From: an uncultured Eubacteriales bacterium
GTDB lineage: Bacteria > Bacillota > Clostridia > Christensenellales > Aristaeellaceae
NCBI GenBank assembly: GCA_902790015.1
Contig: CADAQF010000011.1
Span: 1-64,000, forward strand
Direction of reading: 5' to 3'
Length of the DNA: 64,000 nucleotides
The notes under the pieces were generated by a model that worked only from the letters and a program-made list of their open reading frames with translations, was not told where the DNA came from and did not search any database. This document shows, piece after piece, positions 25,744 to 33,874 of the stretch. Both the position numbers and the translations under genes were made by a program. Within the stretch, counting starts at the first letter, position 1. Each line of letters opens with the position of its first letter.

Positions 25744-25886
25744 CCGCGCCGTTTCCTCACTTTATTTTTCCCTCCATGCAACAAAACCGCTCGCCGCGTC
25801 GTTTTATAGGTGAAACGGATCGTTCCTGTTTTTCCGCAGAAAACGGAACCATGTATCCGCACCGATCCTGAAAGGAAGTTCTGACG

Positions 25887-27038
25887 ATGCGTTTACGGAA
25901 AGCGTGCTGCCTGGCTTTGCTGCTGGCCCTTCTTGCATCCCCGGCGGCCCGGGCGGGCTATTACGACGAGACGGGCCGGGAATTCGCCGTGGTGGACAAC
26001 ACCACGTCGCTTAACCTGCGGGACGGCCCGGGCTACGACGCCAAGGTCATCGCCAGCTACAAGCAGGGCGAATGGGTGGAGATCCAGGCCTGGTACGGCA
26101 CGTGGGACCTTGTCCGCGTCGTGCGCACCGGCCGCACCGGCTACATGGTGGACAGCTACCTGACCGCCCCGGGCACAGGCGGCGAAGGCAGCGGGGACAT
26201 CGGCGTCGTGACCAACCAGAGCGCGAGGGCTTTTCTCAACCTCCGGGAATATCCCAGCTATGACGCCAGGGTGCTTGGCATTTATTACAACGGCGCCCAA
26301 TGCCGGATAATCAGCGCAGAAAACGGCTGGTACATGGTGGAAATAGACGGGATGCTGGGCTATTTCAAGGAGGAATTCGTGAAACGGGCCTCCTCTTCCG
26401 GCGCGGGCCAGGTTTCCTACGCCTACGCCGCGGCCTCCAGCGGCAAGACGGTCAACCTGCGCAGCGCTCCCTCCATGAGCGCCCAGGTGCTGACCCGCGT
26501 GCCGCTGGGCCAGCAGGTGGAGGTGCTTTTGAAGGGCACCCAGTTCTGGTACGTTTCCTGGCAGGGACAATGGGGCTTCATGGCCAGCGCCTACCTGAAG
26601 GAATCGGGCAGCGTCCAGCCCGTGACCCCGTCCGAGCCGCAGACGCAGGGCTACGCCACGGTAGATTATCCGGGCGGCCTCAACCTGCGCCAGCAGCCCT
26701 CGGCGTCCTCCCGGGTGCTGACGGTCTGCCCCATGGGCGCCCGGGCCGAGATCCTCAAGCCCGGCCTTCAGTGGTGCCAGGTGCGCTATGCCGGCACGGT
26801 GGGCTATATGATGACCCGGTATCTTACCGTGTACGGCGTCCCCGGCACCCCGATCAGGACCGTTTCCAACGGCTCGGCCTTCGTCAACCTCCGCGCAGCG
26901 CCCAACACCCAGACCGGCTACGTGATATCCCAGGTGCCCTCCGGCGACGAGGTCACCGTCCAGATCCCCGGGGACGAGTGGACGCTGGTCTCCTGGGAGG
27001 ATCAGACCGGGTATATGATGACATATTTCCTCAAATAG
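25887..27038 (+). CDS. Secreted protein of five bacterial SH3 repeats
   Basis: A 383-residue exported protein: a signal peptide (about residues 1-24, ending PAARA-GYY) followed by five SH3b repeats of about 60-70 residues. Each has the pattern LNLR...P....V(L/I)...G..V.......W..V...G..GY(M/F)....L. The repeats begin near residues 33, 108, 180, 253 and 320. Bacterial SH3 domains bind peptidoglycan or other wall polymers. No catalytic domain is attached, so it may act as a wall-binding adaptor or anchor. The ribosome binding site GAAAGGAAG precedes the start. Confidence 0.9.
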   Translation: MRLRKACCLALLLALLASPAARAGYYDETGREFAVVDNTTSLNLRDGPGYDAKVIASYKQGEWVEIQAWYGTWDLVRVVRTGRTGYMVDSYLTAPGTGGEGSGDIGVVTNQSARAFLNLREYPSYDARVLGIYYNGAQCRIISAENGWYMVEIDGMLGYFKEEFVKRASSSGAGQVSYAYAAASSGKTVNLRSAPSMSAQVLTRVPLGQQVEVLLKGTQFWYVSWQGQWGFMASAYLKESGSVQPVTPSEPQTQGYATVDYPGGLNLRQQPSASSRVLTVCPMGARAEILKPGLQWCQVRYAGTVGYMMTRYLTVYGVPGTPIRTVSNGSAFVNLRAAPNTQTGYVISQVPSGDEVTVQIPGDEWTLVSWEDQTGYMMTYFLK

Positions 27039-27063
27039 TTCCGCCCCGCCGCATACTTTTCTG

Positions 27064-27092
27064 TTGAAAAAGGGCGGAAATAGTAGTATTAT
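27064..27092 (+). promoter_or_regulatory. Promoter of the ATPase-like/STAS pair
   Basis: TTGAAA (27064-27069) and TATTAT (27087-27092) with a 17-bp spacer, about 117 bp ahead of the first gene. Confidence 0.75.
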
Positions 27093-27208
27093 GTACGAAA
27101 GCGTTCCCACATTCCACCGCTCCCCGACCGCTGGATCATGGACAGGCATTGGGTATGCGGGGTAATGGGGCATACCGGCCAGCATACTATGAAAAGGAGA
27201 GAGGTTCC

Positions 27209-27739
27209 ATGAAATCCGACGTTATCAGTCTCAGCACTGCGGGGGAAGGCTTCAGGGCCGCCGAGGAAGAAACGCAGAAGGTCGTCGAATATGAGCGGCT
27301 CGACGCCCGGCAGGCGCTCCATCTGCAGCTGATCACACAGGAAATGCTCACCCTGGTCAACAGCGTGACCCATCAGACGCAGGTTTCCTTCTGGATCGAA
27401 AACGAAGGGCCGGATTATGAGATCCATGTGGCGACAAAGGCCGCGCTGAACAAGGAAGAGCGCGCTCAGCTCATTTCCGCTGCCTCCTCCAGGAAAAACG
27501 AGGCGGCGGGCACCTTCCTGGGCTATCTGCGCGACTGCTTTGAGGAAGCCGTCGCCGCCGAACCCGACCATTCCGACGGCATTCCGCAGGATGTTTGGGA
27601 CGATCTGTCCAACCGCGTCATCATGCCCCCCGACTGGGACGGCTTTGAGCGCTCGGTCCTTAAAACGGTGGCGGACAAGGTGAAGGTCAGCATCCGCGGC
27701 GGTCTGGTCGACATAACCGTCTGCAAGCATTTTGCATAA
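27209..27739 (+). CDS. Probable histidine-kinase-like ATPase (anti-sigma-factor type)
   Basis: A 176-residue cytoplasmic protein. The segment LQLITQEMLTLVNSVTHQT resembles the N-box helix (E...N) of GHKL ATPases, and the C-terminal ILK-less VKVSIRGGLVDITVCK looks like the last strands of that fold. Clear glycine boxes are not visible. The strongest support is context: a STAS protein follows after 17 bp, the usual pairing of anti-sigma kinase and antagonist. It could instead be an inactive partner-switching protein. The start at 27209 is chosen for the GAAAAGGAGAGAGG site. Confidence 0.5.
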   Translation: MKSDVISLSTAGEGFRAAEEETQKVVEYERLDARQALHLQLITQEMLTLVNSVTHQTQVSFWIENEGPDYEIHVATKAALNKEERAQLISAASSRKNEAAGTFLGYLRDCFEEAVAAEPDHSDGIPQDVWDDLSNRVIMPPDWDGFERSVLKTVADKVKVSIRGGLVDITVCKHFA

Positions 27740-27756
27740 AAAAAGGAGTTATGCGT

Positions 27757-28053
27757 ATGAAAATCACGAAGAAATGCAGCGGAAAGACCCTGGAAATCGC
27801 GCTGGAGGGCCGGCTGGATCCCATTTCCGCCCCGGATCTGGAGCAGCAGCTGAATGAGAGCCTGAACGGCATCGATGATCTGATCCTGGACTTTTCCGGC
27901 CTGGATTATATTTCCTCCGCCGGTCTGCGCGTGATGTTGTATGCCAGGCAGGTGCTGCTGGGAAGAGGCAGCGTAAAGATCGTTCACGCCAACGAGCTGG
28001 TGAGGGAAGTTTTCACCGTGACCGGCATGGACGGTATCATAAAATTGGAATGA
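27757..28053 (+). CDS. STAS-domain anti-anti-sigma factor
   Basis: A 98-residue single STAS domain, similar to SpoIIAA/RsbV. The core LILDFSGLDYISSAGLRVML carries the conserved serine that is phosphorylated by a partner kinase. Such proteins relieve an anti-sigma factor in partner-switching regulation. The ATG at 27757 is preferred over the one at 27751, because AAGGAG lies 8 nt before the former and only 2 nt before the latter. It is co-transcribed with the preceding ATPase-like gene and followed by a terminator. Confidence 0.93.
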   Translation: MKITKKCSGKTLEIALEGRLDPISAPDLEQQLNESLNGIDDLILDFSGLDYISSAGLRVMLYARQVLLGRGSVKIVHANELVREVFTVTGMDGIIKLE

Positions 28054-28099
28054 ACCCTCCCGCCTCCCGGCGGATCTGTCCTGCGGGCCGATAATGAAG

Positions 28100-28126
28100 A
28101 TGCAGCTCAAGGGCTGCATTTTTCTT
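28100..28126 (+). terminator. Rho-independent terminator after STAS gene
   Basis: Stem ATGCAGC (28100-28106) with GCTGCAT (28113-28119), 6-nt loop, followed by TTTTTCTT. Confidence 0.85.
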
Positions 28127-28326
28127 ATGTGCAAAATCCCCTTTCCTGCGGCCGCTGCCGGTCTTTCCCCCGATGCGTATAAATGAGTGGGCGGAAAAAC
28201 GGTACGGGCAGTACCGCCCGAAAGCCTTACGGGCGCGCGCCCGCCGCAGGCGCAAGCACCTCGGCGCATATCCGGACACTCCGGCCATACCAGACAACAA
28301 GAAAAAGAAATGAAGGAGAAAACGAA

Positions 28327-29343
28327 ATGAAAAAAACACTGTCCTGTATTTTGGCAGCGGCGCTCGCGCTTTGCGCGGCGGGCGCCCTTGCGGAAGCGGA
28401 AACAACGGTCTTTGAACAGATGGCTCCCCTTTCCTGGAGCTTCAGCAGCGGCGTAGGCGCCTGGTCCACAGAGCTTAAGGTACTGCCGGACGGCTCCTTT
28501 ACCGGGGAATATCACGACAGCGAGATGGGCGAAGCCGGGGATGCCTATCCGAACGGAACGGTTTACATGTGCTCCTTTTCAGGCCATATGACCCAGGGAC
28601 AGCAGCGGGACGAATTCACCCGGGAGATCCTGGTGGACAGCCTGACCGTGAGTCAGGCCCCCGGCGAGGAAACCATTGAGGACGGCATCCGCTATGTCAC
28701 CGCGGCGCCCTATGGGCTGAGCGGGGGGGACACCATGCGCCTGTACCTGCCGGGAGCGCCTGTAAAGGACTTTACGGAGGACATGGCCTTCTGGGCCCAT
28801 GTGGCTGACGCGGAGGACGTCCCCGCGGAGCTTCCGTATTGGTTCCTCTTCAGCGAAGCGAACAACAGCGGCTTTGTGGGCGAAAAGGCCGCGCAGGCCG
28901 CTTCCCTGGCCAACCCCTGGACGGACATGACGGCCCAGGAGCTGGACCGCGTCTGCGGCCTGCCCTATAAACTGCCCGAAGGCGCCAGGGACGCGGAATA
29001 CCGCTGGATGGCGTCCGAAAGCCTGGCAGAGATCAGGTTCACCCTGGAAGGGGACGAATATACCCTGCGCATGCAGCCCTATGATCTGAAGGCGGGGGAA
29101 CTGGCAAACATTTCCGGCATGTATTTCATGTGGGAGAACGAGGAACCCGCCAAGGTCGGGCACTGCGACGGCATGCTGGCCCAGGCCCATACCGGAAGCT
29201 CGGAATGGGTGGAGGTATGCCTGTGGTACGATGTGGCGCCCGGCGTGATGTACTCCCTGTCCGTGTATACGGCGGATCCCGACGGACTGGACCTGGAAGC
29301 GGTAGCCAACACGGTCTTTGTCCCTTCGCAGGGAGAAGCCTGA
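28327..29343 (+). CDS. Secreted protein of unknown function
   Basis: A 338-residue exported protein with a clear signal peptide (MKKTLSCILAAALALCAAGALA, cleavage probably after ALA). The mature part is acidic and mixed alpha/beta, with several aromatic-rich strands and a repeated theme (MYSLSVYTADPDGLDLEAVANTVF at the end, a form common in uncharacterised Clostridia exoproteins). I do not recognise a catalytic motif. The ribosome binding site AAGGAG lies 9 nt before the ATG, and a terminator follows at 29410. Confidence 0.85.
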   Translation: MKKTLSCILAAALALCAAGALAEAETTVFEQMAPLSWSFSSGVGAWSTELKVLPDGSFTGEYHDSEMGEAGDAYPNGTVYMCSFSGHMTQGQQRDEFTREILVDSLTVSQAPGEETIEDGIRYVTAAPYGLSGGDTMRLYLPGAPVKDFTEDMAFWAHVADAEDVPAELPYWFLFSEANNSGFVGEKAAQAASLANPWTDMTAQELDRVCGLPYKLPEGARDAEYRWMASESLAEIRFTLEGDEYTLRMQPYDLKAGELANISGMYFMWENEEPAKVGHCDGMLAQAHTGSSEWVEVCLWYDVAPGVMYSLSVYTADPDGLDLEAVANTVFVPSQGEA

Positions 29344-29409
29344 TCGCTTACGCATAAACGCGTGAGCATAATCGGGCCATTCACACTTGTCCCATCCCTT
29401 TTCATACGG

Positions 29410-29440
29410 AAGGGCGGCTTCGACAGCCGCCCTTCTTTTC
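29410..29440. terminator. Terminator between convergent genes
   Basis: A 10-bp stem (29410-29419 with 29425-29434) with a 5-nt loop, followed on the plus strand by CTTTTCTT. It sits between the convergent ends at 29343 and 29455. Confidence 0.85.
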
Positions 29441-29454
29441 TTATTCTCTTCTGT

Positions 29455-30021
29455 TCAGCCGATATGTTCCTTCTGCCGGATAAGCTGCTCCAGCAGGAAG
29501 CCGAAGGCGTCCGCTACCTGTATGGAAGGCGCCGGCTTTTCGGCCGGGCTTCCCGACAGCGCTGCCGTAAAGGCCGCAACGCTTTCGCACAGCTGCGCCA
29601 GTTCCTTATTTCCCGACGTTTCTAGCAAACCCTTCCGCGCAAAGCGCTGCACTGTCTGAAGGCTTTCGATCAGCTCGTCCAGCGCCTGTCCGTCGAGCTT
29701 CCCTTCCATCGCGTTCAGCAGATATTCGCGCAGCATTTCCGCGTTCGCCACGCAGGTCTGGTTGATGGCGGCCGCTTCCTTTTCCGCGGCCAGGTCTTCC
29801 GCCGTCTTTTTCCTGTTTTTGAAGGCTTTCCTGAAAAACTGGGAAACAGCGGAAACGACGCCCAGCGCAGTGCAGTAGGCGGCGACGTCCATCACGGCGT
29901 CGGCGTTGATCCGGTTATCCGAACCGTCGCCGTGCGCCGCGCGCCAGAGCGTCGCCTTATCCGAGCCCAGCGCGCTCACGATCTGAGGATCGATCGTAAG
30001 CCTTGCCTGAAATTGTTTCAT
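29455..30021 (-). CDS. Hypothetical cytoplasmic protein
   Basis: A 188-residue protein without a signal peptide. It has a short hydrophobic stretch (about residues 44-62, AVMDVAAYCTALGVVSAVS), a basic cluster (FRKAFKNRKK), and then a mostly helical, charged region (about 75-185) that may form coiled coils. No known family is recognised. It starts 38 bp after the S41-like lipoprotein gene and is probably co-transcribed with it. Its good codon use and AAAGGAGC site support a real gene. Confidence 0.65.
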   Translation of the reverse strand: MKQFQARLTIDPQIVSALGSDKATLWRAAHGDGSDNRINADAVMDVAAYCTALGVVSAVSQFFRKAFKNRKKTAEDLAAEKEAAAINQTCVANAEMLREYLLNAMEGKLDGQALDELIESLQTVQRFARKGLLETSGNKELAQLCESVAAFTAALSGSPAEKPAPSIQVADAFGFLLEQLIRQKEHIG

Positions 30022-30059
30022 GCAGCGCTCCTTTCGTCCCGGTTCCGGTTCAGGCAGGC

Positions 30060-31796
30060 TCAGGGCAGGCTGTTGATCAGGTCTGTCAGCTTCTGACGGT
30101 CATACAGGGTCTCCAGCCTGCTGATATACACGTCCGGCGCGATGCCTTCGTCGATATCATAGAAGGAGCCGTTTTTGCGGAAGGAAAGGCGGCTGTTGCC
30201 GGAGATGTTAAAGGTGGAGCCCCAGGCGGTGGACACGGGCTGCACTACGCAGGCTCCGCCGCCGGAGGTACGGCCGATCAGCGTGACGGCCTGGTTGGCC
30301 TTGCACACGGCCGGCACCAGGTTGCCGCAGGAGAAGCTGACCGGGGAGATCAGGCAGTAGACGCGCTTGTTTTTAAGGGCATCCATTTCATTGAACACAC
30401 GATCCATGTTCACGTCCGCGCGGTATACCATGGTGGACTGAGCGCCGGTGAAGGAATCCTCCACGCTGACTTCCGCCTCGCCCAATATCCAGGATATCAC
30501 GAACAGCGCCGCATCCGCGTCGCCGCCGGTGTTGCAGCTCAGGTCGATGACCACGTTTTCAACAGGGCTGTTTTCACGGGTGACCTGCTGATGGGCATAG
30601 ATCATCAGTCCGATCGTATCGTCCAGCCTGTCGCCGTTGGCCTTGGCTTGATAATAGGAGGCAGCACTGTAGTTGGATTCGAAGTGGTCGAAGGTGATGT
30701 AGGCCGTGTTGCCCACCTCCAGATAGCCCTCCGCATTTTCGCCCAGCATGCTCTTGCGAAGGTCCTTGTACTGTTCCTCCTGGTTATCGGACAGCCTGCT
30801 GGACGGGCCGTAGCCGCCCTCAAGCTTCGTGTCCCTGCCGGCCATCCAGGAAAGCAATCCGAAGCCGGAATGCAGGTCATCCAGATAGTACCCGATAAAG
30901 GAATAAAGCGCCCGGTCCGCATCCGCCGCGGAAACGGAAGACAGCGGCTCGTCAAAGCCGATCTCCCAGAACGTATGAACAAAGGTATCGAAATTATGCT
31001 TTTTCTTGAGGCCGTACTGGCAGTCCAGCATCAGAGCAAGCTCAGCCGCGCCGAAATCGGCGAACAGCTGGCTGCGCTCAGCAGGCGCTGCCGCGTAGTA
31101 AAGGTCTCCCAAGGGCGTATACTTGTTCTCGTTATTATTGAACAGGTCGTTGGTTCCGGCAAAAAAGACAGCCTGGGAATTGAACAGGAACGAACGGGCC
31201 GTCAGCCCGGAAACCACAAAATCGTTGGCGGTCTGCAGCGGGATATAGCCCCTGTCCTGATCCATCATATAGGGGATGCCGTATTCCTCAAGGTCCACCA
31301 GCATGGAGTCCCCATAGCGGTCATAGGACGCCCGCGCGTCCCGCTGGAAAAGCTCCGCCTCGCCGGATTCGTTGTACCCCGAAAAGGAAAGCATATCCAG
31401 CAGACTTTGGTGATCAGGCTTCTGCACAAAAGCGTTGTAGTCGTTGAAGGTGATGGTGCCGTTGCTGAAGTCCACCTTCATCCAGAACCCGTTTTCGCGG
31501 GTCAGGGTGAAGACGGAGCCTTCGTGCGCGTAGGTCAGCTTAAAATCCGGCTTGTTGTATACCTGGTTTTCCATTACGTTCACCAGATCCGCCAGCTCCT
31601 CCAGGTCGATGAAGGGCATATCATCCGCGTCAGCGGTAAAAAACAGCGGCCAGTCCTTCGTCGTCTTGACGTCTACTTCGCAGGCATACACAGGATAATT
31701 CCGCATATATATCTCCGACCCGCCTTCAGCCGCCGCGAAGGACACGCAGCCCGCCAGCAGGCTCAGCGCCAGGCACAGGGACAACAGCTTTTTCAT
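30060..31796 (-). CDS. S41-family peptidase-like lipoprotein
   Basis: A 578-residue exported lipoprotein: signal sequence with lipobox LLAGC (Cys16). The C-terminal half resembles C-terminal-processing (S41) peptidases: VVIDLSCNTGGDADAALFV, then the nucleophile region YCLISPVSFSCGNLVPAV and GRTSGGGACVVQP. The N-terminal half (about 20-300) is not recognised. A catalytic lysine in the usual spacing is not obvious, so activity is uncertain. It is transcribed from the promoter at 31816-31845 and followed by the hypothetical gene at 29455. Confidence 0.8.
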   Translation of the reverse strand: MKKLLSLCLALSLLAGCVSFAAAEGGSEIYMRNYPVYACEVDVKTTKDWPLFFTADADDMPFIDLEELADLVNVMENQVYNKPDFKLTYAHEGSVFTLTRENGFWMKVDFSNGTITFNDYNAFVQKPDHQSLLDMLSFSGYNESGEAELFQRDARASYDRYGDSMLVDLEEYGIPYMMDQDRGYIPLQTANDFVVSGLTARSFLFNSQAVFFAGTNDLFNNNENKYTPLGDLYYAAAPAERSQLFADFGAAELALMLDCQYGLKKKHNFDTFVHTFWEIGFDEPLSSVSAADADRALYSFIGYYLDDLHSGFGLLSWMAGRDTKLEGGYGPSSRLSDNQEEQYKDLRKSMLGENAEGYLEVGNTAYITFDHFESNYSAASYYQAKANGDRLDDTIGLMIYAHQQVTRENSPVENVVIDLSCNTGGDADAALFVISWILGEAEVSVEDSFTGAQSTMVYRADVNMDRVFNEMDALKNKRVYCLISPVSFSCGNLVPAVCKANQAVTLIGRTSGGGACVVQPVSTAWGSTFNISGNSRLSFRKNGSFYDIDEGIAPDVYISRLETLYDRQKLTDLINSLP

Positions 31797-31815
31797 TGAT
31801 CATTCTCCTCCTGTT

Positions 31816-31845
31816 ACTATATTCTTTGCCCCATGTTTGTGGCAA
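31816..31845 (-). promoter_or_regulatory. Promoter of the S41-like gene
   Basis: Minus-strand TTGCCA (31845-31840) and TATAGT (31821-31816) with an 18-bp spacer, close to the AGGAGGAG ribosome binding site of the lipoprotein gene. Confidence 0.55.
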
Positions 31846-32141
31846 CCAGCCACAGGCGAGGGACATCTCATTGCCTAAGCTGTACAATGGAAAGGCAATG
31901 GCCTGACGGTTTCCTCCAAGAGCATCACGCTCGTATTGAAGTCAGTCAGCCGGCCCTCCCGTTGTGCAGCGTTCGATTTGTGCAGGTAGAGCGCCCGTCA
32001 GGGTCACTCGGGTCAGCGAACAGATAGAATCGGCGATGGGTAAAGGCGGTTAGCCATTGTAGTAACACATCGGGAGGATTCAGCATGTTCGCAGTAGGAG
32101 TCGATGTTTCAAACGGCAGGAGTACAGTGGCTGTCCTCAGG
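31846..32141 (+). mobile_element. IS110-family left-end relic with probable bridge-RNA region
   Basis: A non-coding stretch of about 240 bp leads into the first codons of an IS110-type transposase at 32085, then the homology stops at about 32141. In IS110 elements of this arrangement, the non-coding end upstream of the transposase encodes the structured bridge RNA. Visible here are a small hairpin at 31838-31854 that overlaps the left boundary and a stem at 31869-31875/31894-31900 with an 18-nt loop. The exact left end cannot be set by eye. Its right side was lost, apparently by deletion into the esterase gene's 3' flank. Confidence 0.6.
32085..32141 (+). pseudogene. IS110-family transposase, N-terminal fragment
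   Basis: The 19 codons MFAVGVDVSNGRSTVAVLR match the conserved start of IS110/IS116 transposases (family form GIDVSK.KSTVA), including the first catalytic Asp of the RuvC-like DEDD domain. GGGAGGATT is a good ribosome binding site. The matching sequence then ends abruptly, and the frame continues only as antisense of the esterase gene. Confidence 0.8.
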
Positions 32142-32165
32142 GGGGTGACTTTTTATTTGCAGGCT

Positions 32166-33656
32166 TCAATTGGACGAAAGCATGCTGTACGGGATCTCAG
32201 CCACCCAGACCATCGTCGGATCGCCGGTTTCCAGAATGGATTCATACACAGTGTCCCGGGACGGGTTCACCGACACCTCGTATTCGCCCTCCGGCGTGAT
32301 AATATGGATGGGCCGGGAAACATCCAGCAGTCTGGGGCTGACCAGGATGGAAAAGTCCCCGTTCACGTTCTCCGGCTCGACGGTGATGGTATTGTCCCCG
32401 CTCACATAAGCGGTAATGACGCCCTCCGTCACGGAAGCGTCGGCCATGAGCCAGTAGAAGCTGGTCACCGTCCGTTTTTCCGCGCGGGTGCCCAGATCCC
32501 ACACCACAGTCCTGGGGGCAGGATCGCGCTTAAAGGCGGATACATAATCAACAGCGCTGGAATTGACGAACATGGTCTCCAGCCCGAAACGATCCCGGAC
32601 GATACTCCTGACGGCCTCGTCGAAGGGCGCGTTAAAACCCGCGGAATAATAGGACAGGCCGCCGTCGCCGTCCGGCCCGACGATGGTATAGAACGCTTCT
32701 TCAAAGGCGTACAGCATATCCTCCACTATCGCGGGATCCGCAAACGCGGAGGGATCGGCCAGCACCTCCGCTTCATGGCCGGAGGAATAATCGTCATAAT
32801 TGTGGCCTTCCGGCACATGCACCAGCACCTGATGCTCGTAGCCCTCGCCCAGCGCGTCGCGGTAGGCGTTCAGCACAGCCTCAAATTCCGCCGCTTTCAC
32901 GCAGCGCATGGCGCTTTCGCTGTAATAATCCCTCACGCCCACCTGGATGCTGAAGGGGCAGTTGGCCAGGTTGCGCAGGGATACCCCGTTTGGATGGCCG
33001 GACGACATATTGGCGGCGGCAAACCGGTCGGTCATGCGCGCGGCGATCTGGTAAACGCCGTCCCCGCCGGCCGAAAAGCCCAGCAGATACACCCTGTTGG
33101 GGTCAGCGTCGTACAGGTGCACCATCGTGCGGATTAGCTGGTCATACAGCGGATAGGATTCCGGCCTGAAATGCAGGTCCCATGTATCGGTGATGCCCCG
33201 GCAGGCAACATAGATACCGTTGGACACCGCTTCCTGGTAGTAATCGTACATCATGAACCACTGGCTGTCGTTGCCCTCAGGCGCGTCCTCGCCGCCGCCG
33301 TGCAGCGTAATATACAGCGGATACCCGCCGTCTTCATCCGGCTCCCCGATGACGTTCATCAGGAACCGCATCGTATTGCCCTCATACTCCATCGTGCACA
33401 GGTTGAACGTGCCCAGTTCTTCCGTTATATCGGAATCCCCGATCTCCTGCACGGTAAGCCTGGACTGCAGCGACGAAATGACATCCTGATCCCGGTAATA
33501 GGCCTCCGCCACCTCGGAAACCATCTGCTGGGTCTCCTCCTGCGTCATGGCGGGCAGATCTCCGTTGATCACGACCATCCCTTCCGCGCACGCGGCTGAA
33601 ACGGCAAAAACCGACAGTGCCAGCAGGCAGATGAAGCGTTTCCATGTTTTTTTCAT
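32166..33656 (-). CDS. Secreted alpha/beta-hydrolase (esterase/PHB-depolymerase-like)
   Basis: A 496-residue exported protein: signal peptide (MKKTWKRFICLLALSVFAVSAACA). The alpha/beta-hydrolase domain (about 100-320) has the oxyanion region YITLHGGGED, the nucleophile elbow LLGFSAGGDG and a late His in VPEGHNYDDYSSGH. The C-terminal 140 residues are beta-rich and may bind substrate. The fold is shared with feruloyl and acetyl-xylan esterases and PHB depolymerases; the substrate is not clear. The carbohydrate locus nearby (35-44 kb) makes a plant-polymer esterase plausible. It has its own promoter at 33738-33766. Confidence 0.82.
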   Translation of the reverse strand: MKKTWKRFICLLALSVFAVSAACAEGMVVINGDLPAMTQEETQQMVSEVAEAYYRDQDVISSLQSRLTVQEIGDSDITEELGTFNLCTMEYEGNTMRFLMNVIGEPDEDGGYPLYITLHGGGEDAPEGNDSQWFMMYDYYQEAVSNGIYVACRGITDTWDLHFRPESYPLYDQLIRTMVHLYDADPNRVYLLGFSAGGDGVYQIAARMTDRFAAANMSSGHPNGVSLRNLANCPFSIQVGVRDYYSESAMRCVKAAEFEAVLNAYRDALGEGYEHQVLVHVPEGHNYDDYSSGHEAEVLADPSAFADPAIVEDMLYAFEEAFYTIVGPDGDGGLSYYSAGFNAPFDEAVRSIVRDRFGLETMFVNSSAVDYVSAFKRDPAPRTVVWDLGTRAEKRTVTSFYWLMADASVTEGVITAYVSGDNTITVEPENVNGDFSILVSPRLLDVSRPIHIITPEGEYEVSVNPSRDTVYESILETGDPTMVWVAEIPYSMLSSN

Positions 33657-33737
33657 CTTATCACACTCTCTTTCCTAATTGGAAATTCGGCGCCGTGCAG
33701 ATGAGCCGGGCCGATGAGCCGGAATTACCTGTAAAGC

Positions 33738-33766
33738 ATTATATCATACAAAAAAACAACTCGCAA
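33738..33766 (-). promoter_or_regulatory. Promoter of the secreted esterase
   Basis: Minus-strand TTGCGA (33766-33761) and TATAAT (33743-33738) with a 17-bp spacer, about 80 bp before the start codon. Confidence 0.8.
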
Positions 33767-33831
33767 TAATGGCCTTTCTTCCTCTCCGGACACAGGCAGG
33801 ACATTCCGGCAGCCCGCCTCCGTCCGAACAG

Positions 33832-33864
33832 AAAAGACGCGGGAGAACACCCCCCGCGTCTTTT
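33832..33864. terminator. Bidirectional terminator after ilvE
   Basis: A 12-bp perfect stem (33832-33843 with 33853-33864) with AAAA/TTTT ends reads as a terminator on both strands, 11 bp past the ilvE stop. Confidence 0.9.
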
Positions 33865-33874
33865 GCTGATCAAA

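Noticed and set aside
31833-32027. 64-codon plus-strand frame ahead of the IS110 fragment
   Set aside because: It lies in the non-coding left end, has no ribosome binding site, and overlaps the putative bridge RNA stems.
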